Positions 54,726 through 63,877 are shown, counted from the first letter of the stretch. The stretch: 64,000 nucleotides of DNA from JBBDMU01 sp040905685 (GCA_040905685.1 JBBDRB010000110.1:8185-72184), one strand, 5' to 3'. Notes: generated by a model from the sequence alone, not told the origin. A program made the numbers and translations.

Positions 54726-55634
54726 ATGACGAGCCTGATCCATAAATATGCGAATTACCTGAAAGTTGAGCGCAACGCCTCGGCGCACACCATACTGGCC
54801 TATCAGACAGACTTGAACCAGTTCCTTTCCTTTTGCCAGGGCGAATTCGGCACGGAGGTTGACATTCAGGCCGTTAAGCGAATTACCATTCGTGTGTGGC
54901 TGGGGGAATTGTCGGAGAAAGGGTTGTCCCGGGCAAGCATAGCCCGAAAGGTCGCCTCCGTCAGGGCCTTTTTCAAGTATTGCTATAAGCGGGGATATAT
55001 CAGCCAGAATCCGGCTCATTTATTGCTGGTTCCTAAAAAAGATAAAAAACTTCCTCATACGGCCAGCGTTAATGATATAAATGAGATGATGGACCTGGTG
55101 GATACCGGCTCGGTCCGGGGCCTGCAGGATCTTGCCATCCTTGAACTTTTTTACTCTACCGGCATGCGCCTGAGTGAACTGACCAATTTAAACCTGGATA
55201 ATATCAACCTGCATCAAAATGAAATACGCGTAACAGGGAAAGGAGCCAAAGAACGCATTATTCCTTTCGGGGAGGCGGCAAAAAAATCCCTGATCCGTTT
55301 TCTGGAGCAAAGGGGCTCCTTGCTGGGAAAAAAAAGTGACGCCGATGCCCGGAAAGCCCTGTTCTTAAGCGTTTCGGGAAAAAGAATATATCCCCGTGCC
55401 GTTCAAAGGCTGGTAAAGCATTACTTGACGCTGTGCAGTGAAGTATCGCAAAAGAGCCCTCATATCCTCAGGCACAGTTTTGCCACCCATTTGCTGGACC
55501 GGGGAGCAAGTATCAGGGTGATCAAAGAGCTTCTGGGCCATTCTGATCTTTCGGCTACGCAAATTTATACAGGCACCAGCATCGAGCATTTGAAATCGGT
55601 CTATGCAAAGGCTCATCCAAGAGCTGACAAATAA
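54726..55634 (+). CDS. xerD: Xer-family tyrosine recombinase
   Basis: This 302-residue recombinase has the SAM-like N-terminal core-binding domain (KVERNASAHTILAYQTDLNQF) and the catalytic domain with Arg in TGMRLSEL, Lys in TGKGAKER, the HxxR box in PHILRHSFATHLLDRG, and the nucleophile Tyr in LSATQIYTGTS. It resolves chromosome dimers at dif with a partner. The ATG at 54726 is preferred over the TTG at 54717. A short HPF gene follows. XerC versus XerD cannot be told reliably. Confidence 0.9.
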   Translation: MTSLIHKYANYLKVERNASAHTILAYQTDLNQFLSFCQGEFGTEVDIQAVKRITIRVWLGELSEKGLSRASIARKVASVRAFFKYCYKRGYISQNPAHLLLVPKKDKKLPHTASVNDINEMMDLVDTGSVRGLQDLAILELFYSTGMRLSELTNLNLDNINLHQNEIRVTGKGAKERIIPFGEAAKKSLIRFLEQRGSLLGKKSDADARKALFLSVSGKRIYPRAVQRLVKHYLTLCSEVSQKSPHILRHSFATHLLDRGASIRVIKELLGHSDLSATQIYTGTSIEHLKSVYAKAHPRADK

Positions 55635-55648
55635 CAACAACCACAAAT

Positions 55649-55653
55649 GGAGG
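55649..55653 (+). promoter_or_regulatory. Shine-Dalgarno site that decides the hpf start
   Basis: GGAGG at 55649-55653 lies five bases before ATG 55659. It sits just after an in-frame ATG at 55647, so the real start is 55659. Most genes here have weaker signals, so this one stands out. Confidence 0.7.
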
Positions 55654-55658
55654 ACACC

Positions 55659-55955
55659 ATGAACACGACGTTCACCGCAAGAAAATTTAACGCCAGCGAT
55701 CATCTCCAGGATTACGCCAATCAGGCTGTCCATAAACTTGAAAAATATTATGATTCCATTTTGATCTGCGATGTCGTTCTTGAGCCCAATGCTGATCCCG
55801 ATGAACCTCAGAAAGCCGAACTTAACCTCCAGGTTGCCCAGGATCTGCTAACAGCAACAGAAACCGGCACTACCTACGAGCATGCCATCAACAAAGCCGT
55901 CGATAATATGAAACGGCAGGTCATTAAATATAAAAACAAACGCTTTGCGAATTAG
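55659..55955 (+). CDS. hpf: Short ribosome hibernation-promoting factor
   Basis: This 98-residue protein belongs to the YfiA/HPF family (short form, no C-terminal dimerisation domain). It has TARKFNASDHLQDYANQAVHKLEKYYD, DVVLEP, AELNLQVAQDLLTATETG and the basic C-terminus DNMKRQVIKYKNKRFAN that binds the 30S decoding region. It would pack or silence ribosomes in stationary phase. It follows xerD by 24 bases and precedes hprK, separated by a terminator-like hairpin. Confidence 0.9.
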   Translation: MNTTFTARKFNASDHLQDYANQAVHKLEKYYDSILICDVVLEPNADPDEPQKAELNLQVAQDLLTATETGTTYEHAINKAVDNMKRQVIKYKNKRFAN

Positions 55956-55967
55956 GTCCTGAGGGCC

Positions 55968-55993
55968 AGGTGCCGGAAACCCTTCCGGCACCT
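55968..55993 (+). terminator. Hairpin after hpf
   Basis: An 11-base-pair perfect stem (aggtgccggaa / ttccggcacct, 55968-55978 and 55983-55993) with the loop accc follows the hpf stop. The downstream sequence (tcggccttta) is only mildly T-rich, so it is a terminator, attenuator or RNA 3' stabiliser. It may separate hpf and hprK expression. Confidence 0.6.
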
Positions 55994-56031
55994 TCGGCCT
56001 TTACCTGATAGCCGCCCTAAAATACAAACAA

Positions 56032-57060
56032 ATGCCTCTCGGAGAACATCCCCCCATACCTCGAAAGAAGAAAATCACCGTTGCTTACATGGTAGAGCAA
56101 CTGAAAGGCTTGCTTAACGTGGAACTCCAACCGCTGGCCGCAGCTAAAGCCGGTGAAGACAAATATGTAACCGAATCGGATCTGCACCGGCCCGGCCTTG
56201 CGCTGGCCGGTTATATTGAACTGTTCACCCATCAGCGCATTCAGGTTATGGGCAACAGCGAAAGGCAATATCTGGATCACATCGGTAAAGACAGCCAGGA
56301 AAAAGCCTTTGCCAATATCACCCGGTTTGATATCCCCATCATCTTTTTAACGGCAAACAACCGTCTCCCAAAAAAATTACTGGAAATGGCCGATAAGTCC
56401 GGCATACCGGTTTTCAGCACCAACATCGAAACGACCCGGTTCATGTTCCTGCTGCGGGATTTTTTGGAAGACCAGTTTGCCATACAGACCATGGTCCACG
56501 GTTCCATGGTTGATGTCTACGGGATTGGCATCCTCATCACCGGCAAGTCCGGGATCGGGAAAAGCGAAGTGGCGCTCGACCTGGTTGAACGGGGCCATCG
56601 CCTGGTGGCCGATGACATCGCCATTCTGACCAAGAAAAACAACGTTCTGATGGCGTCTGCTACCGACATCAACAAACACTTTATGGAGATCAGGGGGCTG
56701 GGCATCATCGATGTACTGTCTATGTTCGGCATTCGCTCGGTCCGCTACCAAAAACGCCTTGAGGTCATTCTGGAACTTTTTCTCTGGGATGAGAAAACCA
56801 AGGTTGACCGGACCGGGCTGGACCGCGATACCGTTCCGCTGCTGGGCCTGGACCTGCCCATTATCAATCTGCCCATCACCCCCGGAAAAAACATTACCGT
56901 TATTGCCGAAGTGATCGCCATGAACCACCTGCTCAACCATTATGGCTACGATGCCGCCGAAGAGTTCCAAAATAAGATCCGGAAGCGAATCGCCGAAAAA
57001 GCCAGCCATGGACCCGAGATCAGAAGGGCCATCGAGTATTATGAGGGCGATGTGGAGTGA
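56032..57060 (+). CDS. hprK: HPr kinase/phosphorylase
   Basis: This 342-residue protein has the HprK N-domain (about 10-140), then the kinase domain with P-loop GKSGIGKS (171-178), His156 in VHGSMVDVYG, ADDIAIL and the signature EIRGLGIIDVLSMFG (219-233), plus the C-terminal substrate region. It phosphorylates a serine of HPr and can reverse it. HPr itself is not in the window. With three EIIA-type domains nearby it suggests a PTS-type regulatory relay. Confidence 0.94.
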   Translation: MPLGEHPPIPRKKKITVAYMVEQLKGLLNVELQPLAAAKAGEDKYVTESDLHRPGLALAGYIELFTHQRIQVMGNSERQYLDHIGKDSQEKAFANITRFDIPIIFLTANNRLPKKLLEMADKSGIPVFSTNIETTRFMFLLRDFLEDQFAIQTMVHGSMVDVYGIGILITGKSGIGKSEVALDLVERGHRLVADDIAILTKKNNVLMASATDINKHFMEIRGLGIIDVLSMFGIRSVRYQKRLEVILELFLWDEKTKVDRTGLDRDTVPLLGLDLPIINLPITPGKNITVIAEVIAMNHLLNHYGYDAAEEFQNKIRKRIAEKASHGPEIRRAIEYYEGDVE

Positions 57061-57069
57061 TGCCCGCAC

Positions 57070-58278
57070 CTAAGACAGGTGATCAATGATCAGAAGCATA
57101 TTCCTTAGAATGTGAAAGGGGTCTTTTACCGGCAGGGCCGCCACTTTCTCGACAGGCTTACCCTGGCGGTCCCGTATCTGTATCCATTCGCCGACTGTTT
57201 TATCGGGGTTGGGAAAGACCGAAAAGGTGTAATCCCGGAATCTTTCATGCAGGGGCGTGTTTCCGGCCAGCAGGCTTGCGTACAGGGCTTCGGAATGGGG
57301 CCACCAGAGTTTCAGATCCCAGCTGCCGGTGATGAGCTTTTCATAGGCCGAACCGCCCCTCTCCCCTTTGGGCTCACCCCCCTCGCAGTCAGCGAACCGC
57401 AGCAGCCCTCCATGGACCGGGTCCCAACCAAGCCTGGCCGCCCTTTCCATAACCATGGCCGCTTTTTCTAGGTAGCCGGTATATCCGGTTCTCCGGGCCG
57501 TATGCATGACAAACCACATGCACTCGATCGCATGGCCGGGATTGAGATGACGGTACAGGAGAGTGCCGGTTTCAGATGAATCCTCAGGCAGCATTTCCAC
57601 CAGGTGGTGGTCATCCAGGCAAAAATTATCCATGATGTCCCTCATGTAGGCGATACTATGGTCCAGCAGCCGTCCGCTTTCGGGATGATCCAACGTTTCG
57701 GCCACTTCGGCAAGCCCCTGGGAGACGTTCAACATGATCATAGGAACAGACTGGGCCCGGTAACCATCCGGAACAGGATACGGTTCACTGCGGATATCCC
57801 CCCTATCCAAACGATCGCGTATCCGTTTGTATACAGCCAGGGCTTTATCCAATCGGCCGCGGTCCTGCATCAAGCCGGCGTATTCGCCCATGCCAATCGC
57901 CACAAAGCAATCGGCATAAAAACTGGTATCGAAACCCTGGCCGGGGATGCTTTCTTTCTTATCGCCATTTTCCGTCAGTAAAAATGCACAGTTCCCGTTG
58001 TCCAGAAAGACATGTTCATCCAGAAACAGGGCCGTCTTGTGAAGATGTTCATGGTAGGGCTCCGGTTCACCGGACAGTTTACATTCGGCCGTCATCCGGG
58101 CCAGCCGCGACCACAGCCAGAGAAACCGGCCCTGGGACCAGGTATATTTATCGGTGCTGATTAACCGATCACCGGCATTATTGAAACAGGTAAAGACCCC
58201 GCCATTCCGATGATCCAATGCCCTGGACCAAAATGGAAGCAGCACTTCCTCGACGTGACGCTTGTAGAAATTCAGCAT
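57070..58278 (-). CDS. AGE-family epimerase/isomerase
   Basis: This 402-residue protein has the (alpha/alpha)6 barrel pattern of N-acylglucosamine 2-epimerases and cellobiose 2-epimerases: N-terminal FWSRALDHRNGGVFTCF, TSFYADCFVAIGMGEYA, histidine motifs NPGHAIECMWF and LKLWWPHSEALYA, and a KDPFHILRNM end with a third His. There is no signal peptide. The exact sugar cannot be read. It is convergent with hprK (nine bases between stops) and lies just before the peptide-export operon. Confidence 0.85.
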   Translation of the reverse strand: MLNFYKRHVEEVLLPFWSRALDHRNGGVFTCFNNAGDRLISTDKYTWSQGRFLWLWSRLARMTAECKLSGEPEPYHEHLHKTALFLDEHVFLDNGNCAFLLTENGDKKESIPGQGFDTSFYADCFVAIGMGEYAGLMQDRGRLDKALAVYKRIRDRLDRGDIRSEPYPVPDGYRAQSVPMIMLNVSQGLAEVAETLDHPESGRLLDHSIAYMRDIMDNFCLDDHHLVEMLPEDSSETGTLLYRHLNPGHAIECMWFVMHTARRTGYTGYLEKAAMVMERAARLGWDPVHGGLLRFADCEGGEPKGERGGSAYEKLITGSWDLKLWWPHSEALYASLLAGNTPLHERFRDYTFSVFPNPDKTVGEWIQIRDRQGKPVEKVAALPVKDPFHILRNMLLIIDHLS

Positions 58279-58300
58279 ATATAGGAGTTAGGTAACGGGT

Positions 58301-60493
58301 TCATGAAACAAGGGAAAAATCAGCCAAAGCATTTGAAAATAAGTTGTCCCGTTCAAGAAGGTCCCGGGGATGACCTTTATCCGTGATAATCCCTTTTTCA
58401 ATAATATAGATGTAATCGGCATATTTCGCACTTTGAACGCGATGCGTGACTAGAACAATGCTCATATTTGCTTTCATCACGCTGAGTAACTGCAAAACCT
58501 CCCGCTCCATTTCTATATCCATGCCTGAAGTGGCTTCATCCAAAAGAAGCAACTCCGGCTTTTGATACAACGCCCTGGCCAGGGCGACAAGCTGGCGCTG
58601 CCCACCTGATATATTTACCCCCTCTTCACCGAGTAATGTATTATAACCCTGGGGAAAAGCCAGAAAATATTTCTCAAACCCGCATTCATTACAAAACCTG
58701 ATTACCCTGTCTGATTTCCACGTCTCTTTGCCCAGCGAAATATTCTCAGTTAAAGAGGCATTGAAAATCTTACAATCCTGAGACACGGAGGCAATGCAGT
58801 TTCGCCATTTTCTGGATGAATATTCTTTCCATGGTATAGAATTGTTGACCATTATTTTACCGTTCTCGGATTCATAAAAGCGCCTTAGCAAATGTATTAT
58901 GGTAGTTTTTCCACTGCCGTTTCCACCTAGCAAACCCGTAATATTTCCTTTGTTGACCGTAAATGTAATGTTCTTCAATAATTGAGACCGGCCTGAAAAG
59001 CGAAAACTCAATCCCTCAATCTCAATTTTGCTTAAAGCAGGCAGGCTCGTTTCATTATTACCTTCTTCTAAGCCTTCAGCCGGTAATGACGTGAACTCAA
59101 ACATGCGGTCAAACGCTACGTGTGCTTCCTGAAGCTGCAAATTTGTAAGTGCCAGCCTGTTAACGGCAGGGATCATTTGGCCGCTCATTTGTATAATGGC
59201 CACTAAAGCACCCAGCAATAGTTCTTCATTAAGAACCAGCATCGAGCCCCAGGCCAATACCCCGATAATAAACAGGACCCCCACATTCTCTGCCCAGAAA
59301 GAAAAGCGAATGCCAACTGTACCAAGATCATAGATCGTATCCTGAAAATGACCATATATTTTTTTTGTGGCCGCTGAAAAATAGTCTTCCCTGTTATTTT
59401 CCTTTATTGCTGCAATACCCTGTATGGTATCAACATAATTGCTTTCGTTCTCGGCATAAGCCTGCATCACCGTTTTCTGTCCTTGTTGAATGGTTGCCAG
59501 GTATTTCCAGGCCAGTAAAAATAAAACCGGTATACTGCCAATCAATAAACAACCAAGCAGGACAGAATAATTGAGGATAAACAGTAAGGCTACAATTATC
59601 AATAAGGTATCGATCAATACGTCACCTATCAGATAGGTAATCGTGGTTTGTAATCTTCGCGTATCGTTCATCCGCGCAATAAGGTCTCCTGTTTTTCGAC
59701 TTTGAAAAAAAGTAAAAGGAAGACGCAGCAAAGAGTCATAAAACGAATGGATCATACGGTTATTAAAATCACGGCTTTGCCTGATGAGAAACAGGGTACG
59801 GATCCGGGAAAGACCATTTCGGGAAAAAAGGAGAAGCATTAATAAACCGAGTCCGACGAGTAATTTCAGTTCATCCTGATTTGGGAGAAAATCATCAATT
59901 AGTTTTTGGGAAAATACGGCCATAGATAAACTTAAAACCGATATAAATAAACCCAGAGCCACGGCTAATCCCAGGATTGGAATATCTTCACGTGCAAGAC
60001 TTGTTATCCATTTCCACTTGTCAGCTCTGATTTCTTTATTGGTAACAAGATTTTCACTGTTGTGTAAAAGCAATAGCGTTTTAGATTGCCATATTTCGAC
60101 AAGCATATCATCCGTCAGCCTGTGTACCCCATCAGCCGGATCGCTTATCAAAAAATGACCATTCTGGTAACCATAGCAAATGATAAAATGCTGCAGCCTT
60201 TTTTGTTTTATAACATGAAGTATGCAGGGTTTTTTAATGGATTTAAGATTGTCGATATCGGCTTCAAAGGCTTCAGCGGTTAACCCTACGGAAGTGGCCG
60301 CCTGGTACAAACCCAGTAAAGATGTACCCTGCCTGGTTGTGCCGCTGAGTTCCCTGAGACGACCAACAGACACCTCTCCCCTGTAGTACCTGAGAACGGA
60401 GGCCAGGCAGGCTACCCCGCAATCAGAAGCATCCCGCTGTCGTATCAACAGCTTTTTGGCGTCGGTTTGGGTAAATGAATTATGGCCTTCCAT
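58301..60493 (-). CDS. Peptidase-C39-containing ABC exporter (PCAT)
   Basis: This 730-residue protein has, in order, a C39 double-glycine peptidase (residues 15-145) with Gln19, Cys25 (DASDCGVACL), His102 (LQHFIICYGY) and Asp118 (LISDPADG); an exporter membrane domain (about 165-450); and an ABC ATPase with Walker A GGNGSGKT (523-530), signature NISGGQ (627-632) and Walker B LLLLDEA (648-654). Such proteins cut a leader after Gly-Gly and export the core peptide. It overlaps the thioredoxin-fold gene stop by 14 bases. No HlyD adaptor is visible here. Confidence 0.93.
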   Translation of the reverse strand: MEGHNSFTQTDAKKLLIRQRDASDCGVACLASVLRYYRGEVSVGRLRELSGTTRQGTSLLGLYQAATSVGLTAEAFEADIDNLKSIKKPCILHVIKQKRLQHFIICYGYQNGHFLISDPADGVHRLTDDMLVEIWQSKTLLLLHNSENLVTNKEIRADKWKWITSLAREDIPILGLAVALGLFISVLSLSMAVFSQKLIDDFLPNQDELKLLVGLGLLMLLLFSRNGLSRIRTLFLIRQSRDFNNRMIHSFYDSLLRLPFTFFQSRKTGDLIARMNDTRRLQTTITYLIGDVLIDTLLIIVALLFILNYSVLLGCLLIGSIPVLFLLAWKYLATIQQGQKTVMQAYAENESNYVDTIQGIAAIKENNREDYFSAATKKIYGHFQDTIYDLGTVGIRFSFWAENVGVLFIIGVLAWGSMLVLNEELLLGALVAIIQMSGQMIPAVNRLALTNLQLQEAHVAFDRMFEFTSLPAEGLEEGNNETSLPALSKIEIEGLSFRFSGRSQLLKNITFTVNKGNITGLLGGNGSGKTTIIHLLRRFYESENGKIMVNNSIPWKEYSSRKWRNCIASVSQDCKIFNASLTENISLGKETWKSDRVIRFCNECGFEKYFLAFPQGYNTLLGEEGVNISGGQRQLVALARALYQKPELLLLDEATSGMDIEMEREVLQLLSVMKANMSIVLVTHRVQSAKYADYIYIIEKGIITDKGHPRDLLERDNLFSNALADFSLVS

Positions 60494-61007
60494 TGCTGAT
60501 CAATTCATGAAGAAAATCTGCACTTATTTGGCCGTTGAATGTTTTGACCAGGTGAGCTTCATTATCATAAATGAAAGTTGTTGGAACTATGTGAATACCA
60601 AAATAATCCTTTACTTCACCCTTTCTGTCATGATAAATTTCGACATCTTTTTTATCCGTAAGTTTAGAAGATTTGGCAAATTTTTCCAGCACTATTATGG
60701 GTTCATCCGAAATCAACACGATCAGTGCTTTTTCCTGCAGTCCTTTATGAAGTTTTATAGCATCAATTTCAATCTGGCAGAAATAACATTCCGTGTTGAA
60801 ATATGTAAGAACGACCGGTTTCTGGCCGAACAATTGATCACTGCTTACGATACCTCCGTATAAGGTTTCTGCCATAAAGTCCGGTTGTACGGAGATTCTA
60901 TTAACAATATCCCTCTTAGCTAACATTTGCTGAAACACTCCAATCCCTAAGGCAAGAATAAGGATTGTGGTAATAATTACCAGGAAGAAGGCAGCCTTTC
61001 GTTTCAT
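60480..61007 (-). CDS. Membrane-anchored thioredoxin-fold protein (CYFC)
   Basis: This 175-residue protein has an N-terminal membrane anchor (about 7-29), then a thioredoxin/TlpA-like domain with active-site CYFC (Cys74, Cys77; FNTECYFCQIE) and the cis-proline loop VPTTFIYD (Pro142). I chose ATG 61007, five bases after the upstream stop; an in-frame start at 61055 would overlap it. It may form or isomerise a disulfide in the exported peptide, whose preserved fragment has two cysteines; that role is inferred. Confidence 0.85.
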   Translation of the reverse strand: MKRKAAFFLVIITTILILALGIGVFQQMLAKRDIVNRISVQPDFMAETLYGGIVSSDQLFGQKPVVLTYFNTECYFCQIEIDAIKLHKGLQEKALIVLISDEPIIVLEKFAKSSKLTDKKDVEIYHDRKGEVKDYFGIHIVPTTFIYDNEAHLVKTFNGQISADFLHELISNGRP

Positions 61008-61012
61008 GACAT

Positions 61013-61705
61013 TCAGCTTATTTGCAGAGTAAGAAAAGTTACCAAAACCAGCCATAACAATAATCCGGTTCCGTATGAGGGTAATACAATATTGAGGCTT
61101 TCAATAAAATTTAAAGACCATTGCAGGGAGAGCATCCAGGATATGCAAATGATAAATAACAACTCAAAAATATTAATTATTTGCAGAGGGTAATGTAACC
61201 AGGTAGCCACATTTTCTACGCCCCAATAACTTAGCATAGACAGAGGATAAAAATTGGCAATTATATCTAAGGTAAACGAGTCTAAGTTATGATAGAGATT
61301 TGCCACATAAACGGCCTGTCCCATAAAAAATACTCCTTCACTCAGAAGACATATTTTAAAAACCATCCTGAAATCAACAGGTATATCCAATAAGATTATA
61401 CCTGTGCTGATACAAACGGCTACGAAAGTGGCTTTAATAAGAATGATGACTGGCTGCATGGCATAGGTTAACCACCATGTTTTAGCACGTATTTCAAGTA
61501 AAGCCTCTATGCTATTCAAATTAAGCTGATCTGAAAAGCTGCGATGATAGAATTGATCGGTAAAAACTAAACTGTCCGCTATAAAGGTTAACAAACAATA
61601 CAGTACCGAAATAATCACTAGCAATGCCCAACCGGATTGTTTCTCCCGTAACAATTGGGTTGCTATAAACTTATACCCAGATTTACTGGCTATTATATTT
61701 TCCAA
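61013..61705 (-). CDS. Polytopic membrane protein, unknown function
   Basis: This 230-residue protein has about five membrane segments (about 27-48, 80-105, 115-135, 165-190, 205-228), Yip1-like in general character but not clearly of that family. Between helices are polar loops (FYHRSFSDQLNLNS; ANLYHNLDSFTLD). It sits between permease and thioredoxin genes with gaps of 1 and 5 bases. A role in immunity or export is inferred from position. Confidence 0.65.
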   Translation of the reverse strand: MENIIASKSGYKFIATQLLREKQSGWALLVIISVLYCLLTFIADSLVFTDQFYHRSFSDQLNLNSIEALLEIRAKTWWLTYAMQPVIILIKATFVAVCISTGIILLDIPVDFRMVFKICLLSEGVFFMGQAVYVANLYHNLDSFTLDIIANFYPLSMLSYWGVENVATWLHYPLQIINIFELLFIICISWMLSLQWSLNFIESLNIVLPSYGTGLLLWLVLVTFLTLQIS

Positions 61706-61706
61706 T

Positions 61707-63050
61707 TTATATGTCCTTTACCTGTTTGTTTACGTGGTTGAAGGACTTCTTATGACTGGGGTGACAGAAATAAACTACAGGCGATAAAGAAATAAATAGC
61801 AAAATCATGACCATACCCTGATAATATGTACCTTTAAATGATTCTATTATAAAGTAAAGGAAGATGACTGTAGCTATTCCAATAAAATTAGAGGTGGATT
61901 CCCTATTTTTAAACATATTCAGATCCATTATCATGTTGTTATTGCTAAGGACCGGTTTATGTATTGCAAACCAGCTGCTAACCGTTAACAATATGATTGC
62001 ACAAGAATAATAAAACAGTATGTTATCCCATTGAAATAATCCTGTAAACAGTAGAAAACACCAGAAAATAATACTGTCAATAAGAATCAAAACACCCATT
62101 GATAAAATATATGTTTTAACCATATGATTGAATTGCCAATCTCTTATTGTGTGCGTTAGCAAAAGGTTTCTGTTGAGACCAAAGAAGTTGACTCCAGCGA
62201 ATATTATCACGATCAGCGGTGAAGCAAACATCCACATGGCGGCCATGGGCTGTTCATCACCTGAATTTAAAAAAAATCCTGCCAATCCAAGATAAAATAT
62301 TTTGAAGAAGATGGTATATGGATAAGATTTGGAGATATGGGGATTAAATAATAGCTTGATATATTTATTGATAGAACTTAAGGCTATCCATCTTGATCCT
62401 TCCTCTCTGGTTTTATTTACTTCTGAATAACTGAAACATGTATACAAGATAACAAAACAGATTAAAAGGTATAGCCCTTCCAAAAGAAAGTGTACAGTCA
62501 TGAAATATACATGCATAACATAAATGTATATCGTACCAATAACTATCCCAAAAATTAAGCCTCTCCAAGGCACCTCGTTTTCAAACAAGTTTTTAATTAT
62601 TCGGTTAATTACATATCCAGAAAAAATATATACAATTGAATAACATAATGTTGAAAATTCCATATAACTACTAACAATATACAGGTATATATAAACAACA
62701 ATAACAAAAAGAGTATAATAACGTATACTATAAATGAACAATTTCAGTAAAGGTTTGATATGTTTTTTTATAGGATAATAAATGGGAAATAAATCTAATG
62801 ATTTTCTGTAGAATGGAAATATATCAAGCATAATAAATCCGAGAGCAAGTATGGAATTGAACAGAAGCAATAACCATTTTGGGTCCACATAATTTCCCTG
62901 AATAGCCATATCCAGAACCCGGGCAAAACTTGTTCCTGCGAATAGCGCTAAAGGAATCAAAACCATGACTACGAGGAGGAATTTATACCCATTTTCCTTT
63001 TGGAAGGTACCCTGAACACGTTTGTGAAGAAAAAAAAGAAATAATTTCAT
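61707..63050 (-). CDS. Multi-pass membrane protein, probable ABC permease partner
   Basis: This 447-residue protein has about 10-12 membrane segments. I recognise no specific motif. Its position next to a lone ABC ATPase (11 bases upstream) and its length suggest the membrane half of an ABC-2-like transporter. Low-complexity aromatic/Ile-rich helices and A+T-rich codons mark it off from the genes to the left. A self-protection (immunity) exporter is a plausible job. Confidence 0.65.
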   Translation of the reverse strand: MKLFLFFLHKRVQGTFQKENGYKFLLVVMVLIPLALFAGTSFARVLDMAIQGNYVDPKWLLLLFNSILALGFIMLDIFPFYRKSLDLFPIYYPIKKHIKPLLKLFIYSIRYYTLFVIVVYIYLYIVSSYMEFSTLCYSIVYIFSGYVINRIIKNLFENEVPWRGLIFGIVIGTIYIYVMHVYFMTVHFLLEGLYLLICFVILYTCFSYSEVNKTREEGSRWIALSSINKYIKLLFNPHISKSYPYTIFFKIFYLGLAGFFLNSGDEQPMAAMWMFASPLIVIIFAGVNFFGLNRNLLLTHTIRDWQFNHMVKTYILSMGVLILIDSIIFWCFLLFTGLFQWDNILFYYSCAIILLTVSSWFAIHKPVLSNNNMIMDLNMFKNRESTSNFIGIATVIFLYFIIESFKGTYYQGMVMILLFISLSPVVYFCHPSHKKSFNHVNKQVKDI

Positions 63051-63061
63051 ACAAGCTACTG

Positions 63062-63802
63062 TTAAAGATTAACCAATGGTTTTTGATAGTAGCCCAGCAA
63101 ATCAGAGATTACTTCATCAAATCCCTCCTGTTTTTCATTGATTATTTGATCAACAGATCCGGAAAATGACAACTTTGTTTCCTTTAAAATACCAATATGA
63201 GTTGCAATTTTTTCTATATAATTTATTTCATGAGAAGAGATCAGAATGGCATTCCCCTGCTTCCTGTAATCTAGCAAAAATAATGCAAGGGCTTTACTGG
63301 CAGATGGATCGAGGTTCTCAAATGGTTCATCAAGTATCAGGATTTTTGGCTTATGGATAACAGCAGCACAAATTCCCAATTTGACCTTCATTCCTTTTGA
63401 ATAATGGGCAATTTTATTTATAATATCTGATTTTTCATCATAGAAATATTCAGAAAGTATATCTATTCTATTTTTAATCAGATTATCAGGAAGACCATAG
63501 ATTAACCCTATATACTTTAAATAATCATAACCAGTAAAATCTTCAATTAGGGGGTTAAACTCAGGCAGTACCCCTATGTTTTGTCTAATATAAATATCAT
63601 CTTCAGAATAATTTGTGTTTAAAATTTTTATTTCCCCTTTATCACAGGCTATAAAATCAATTAGTATATTGATAAGGGTACTTTTCCCCGCTCCATTTTT
63701 GCCGATCAGGCAATAACATTCATCTGGCTTAATCGTAAGGGAGATTCCATTAAGAACGGTAACTGGACCGTATTTCTTTATTATTCCATTGAGCTCAATC
63801 AT
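63062..63802 (-). CDS. ABC transporter ATP-binding protein
   Basis: This 246-residue ATPase has Walker A GKNGAGKST (34-42), an atypical signature HYSKGMKVKLGICAAV, Walker B KILILDEPFENLDP and the switch His in SSHEI. The sequence is that of CcmA/ABC-2-type ATPases. It would energise the adjacent membrane protein. It is the first downstream gene after the stem-loop that follows the peptide gene. Confidence 0.92.
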   Translation of the reverse strand: MIELNGIIKKYGPVTVLNGISLTIKPDECYCLIGKNGAGKSTLINILIDFIACDKGEIKILNTNYSEDDIYIRQNIGVLPEFNPLIEDFTGYDYLKYIGLIYGLPDNLIKNRIDILSEYFYDEKSDIINKIAHYSKGMKVKLGICAAVIHKPKILILDEPFENLDPSASKALALFLLDYRKQGNAILISSHEINYIEKIATHIGILKETKLSFSGSVDQIINEKQEGFDEVISDLLGYYQKPLVNL

Positions 63803-63824
63803 GTCATTTACCTAATGTAACAAT

Positions 63825-63860
63825 AACAGGAAGTACTGAATCGGTTCAACACTTCCTGCT
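63825..63860 (-). terminator. 16-bp stem-loop between peptide gene and exporter operon
   Basis: Bases 63825-63840 and 63845-63860 can pair over 16 positions including three G-U pairs, with a 4-base loop. It lies 17 bases after the peptide stop and 22 bases before the ATPase start. There is no strong U-tract, so partial termination or a 3' end stabiliser is likely. Such a structure would allow more peptide than transporter to be made. Confidence 0.65.
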
Positions 63861-63877
63861 ATAATTTGATCAGGAAA

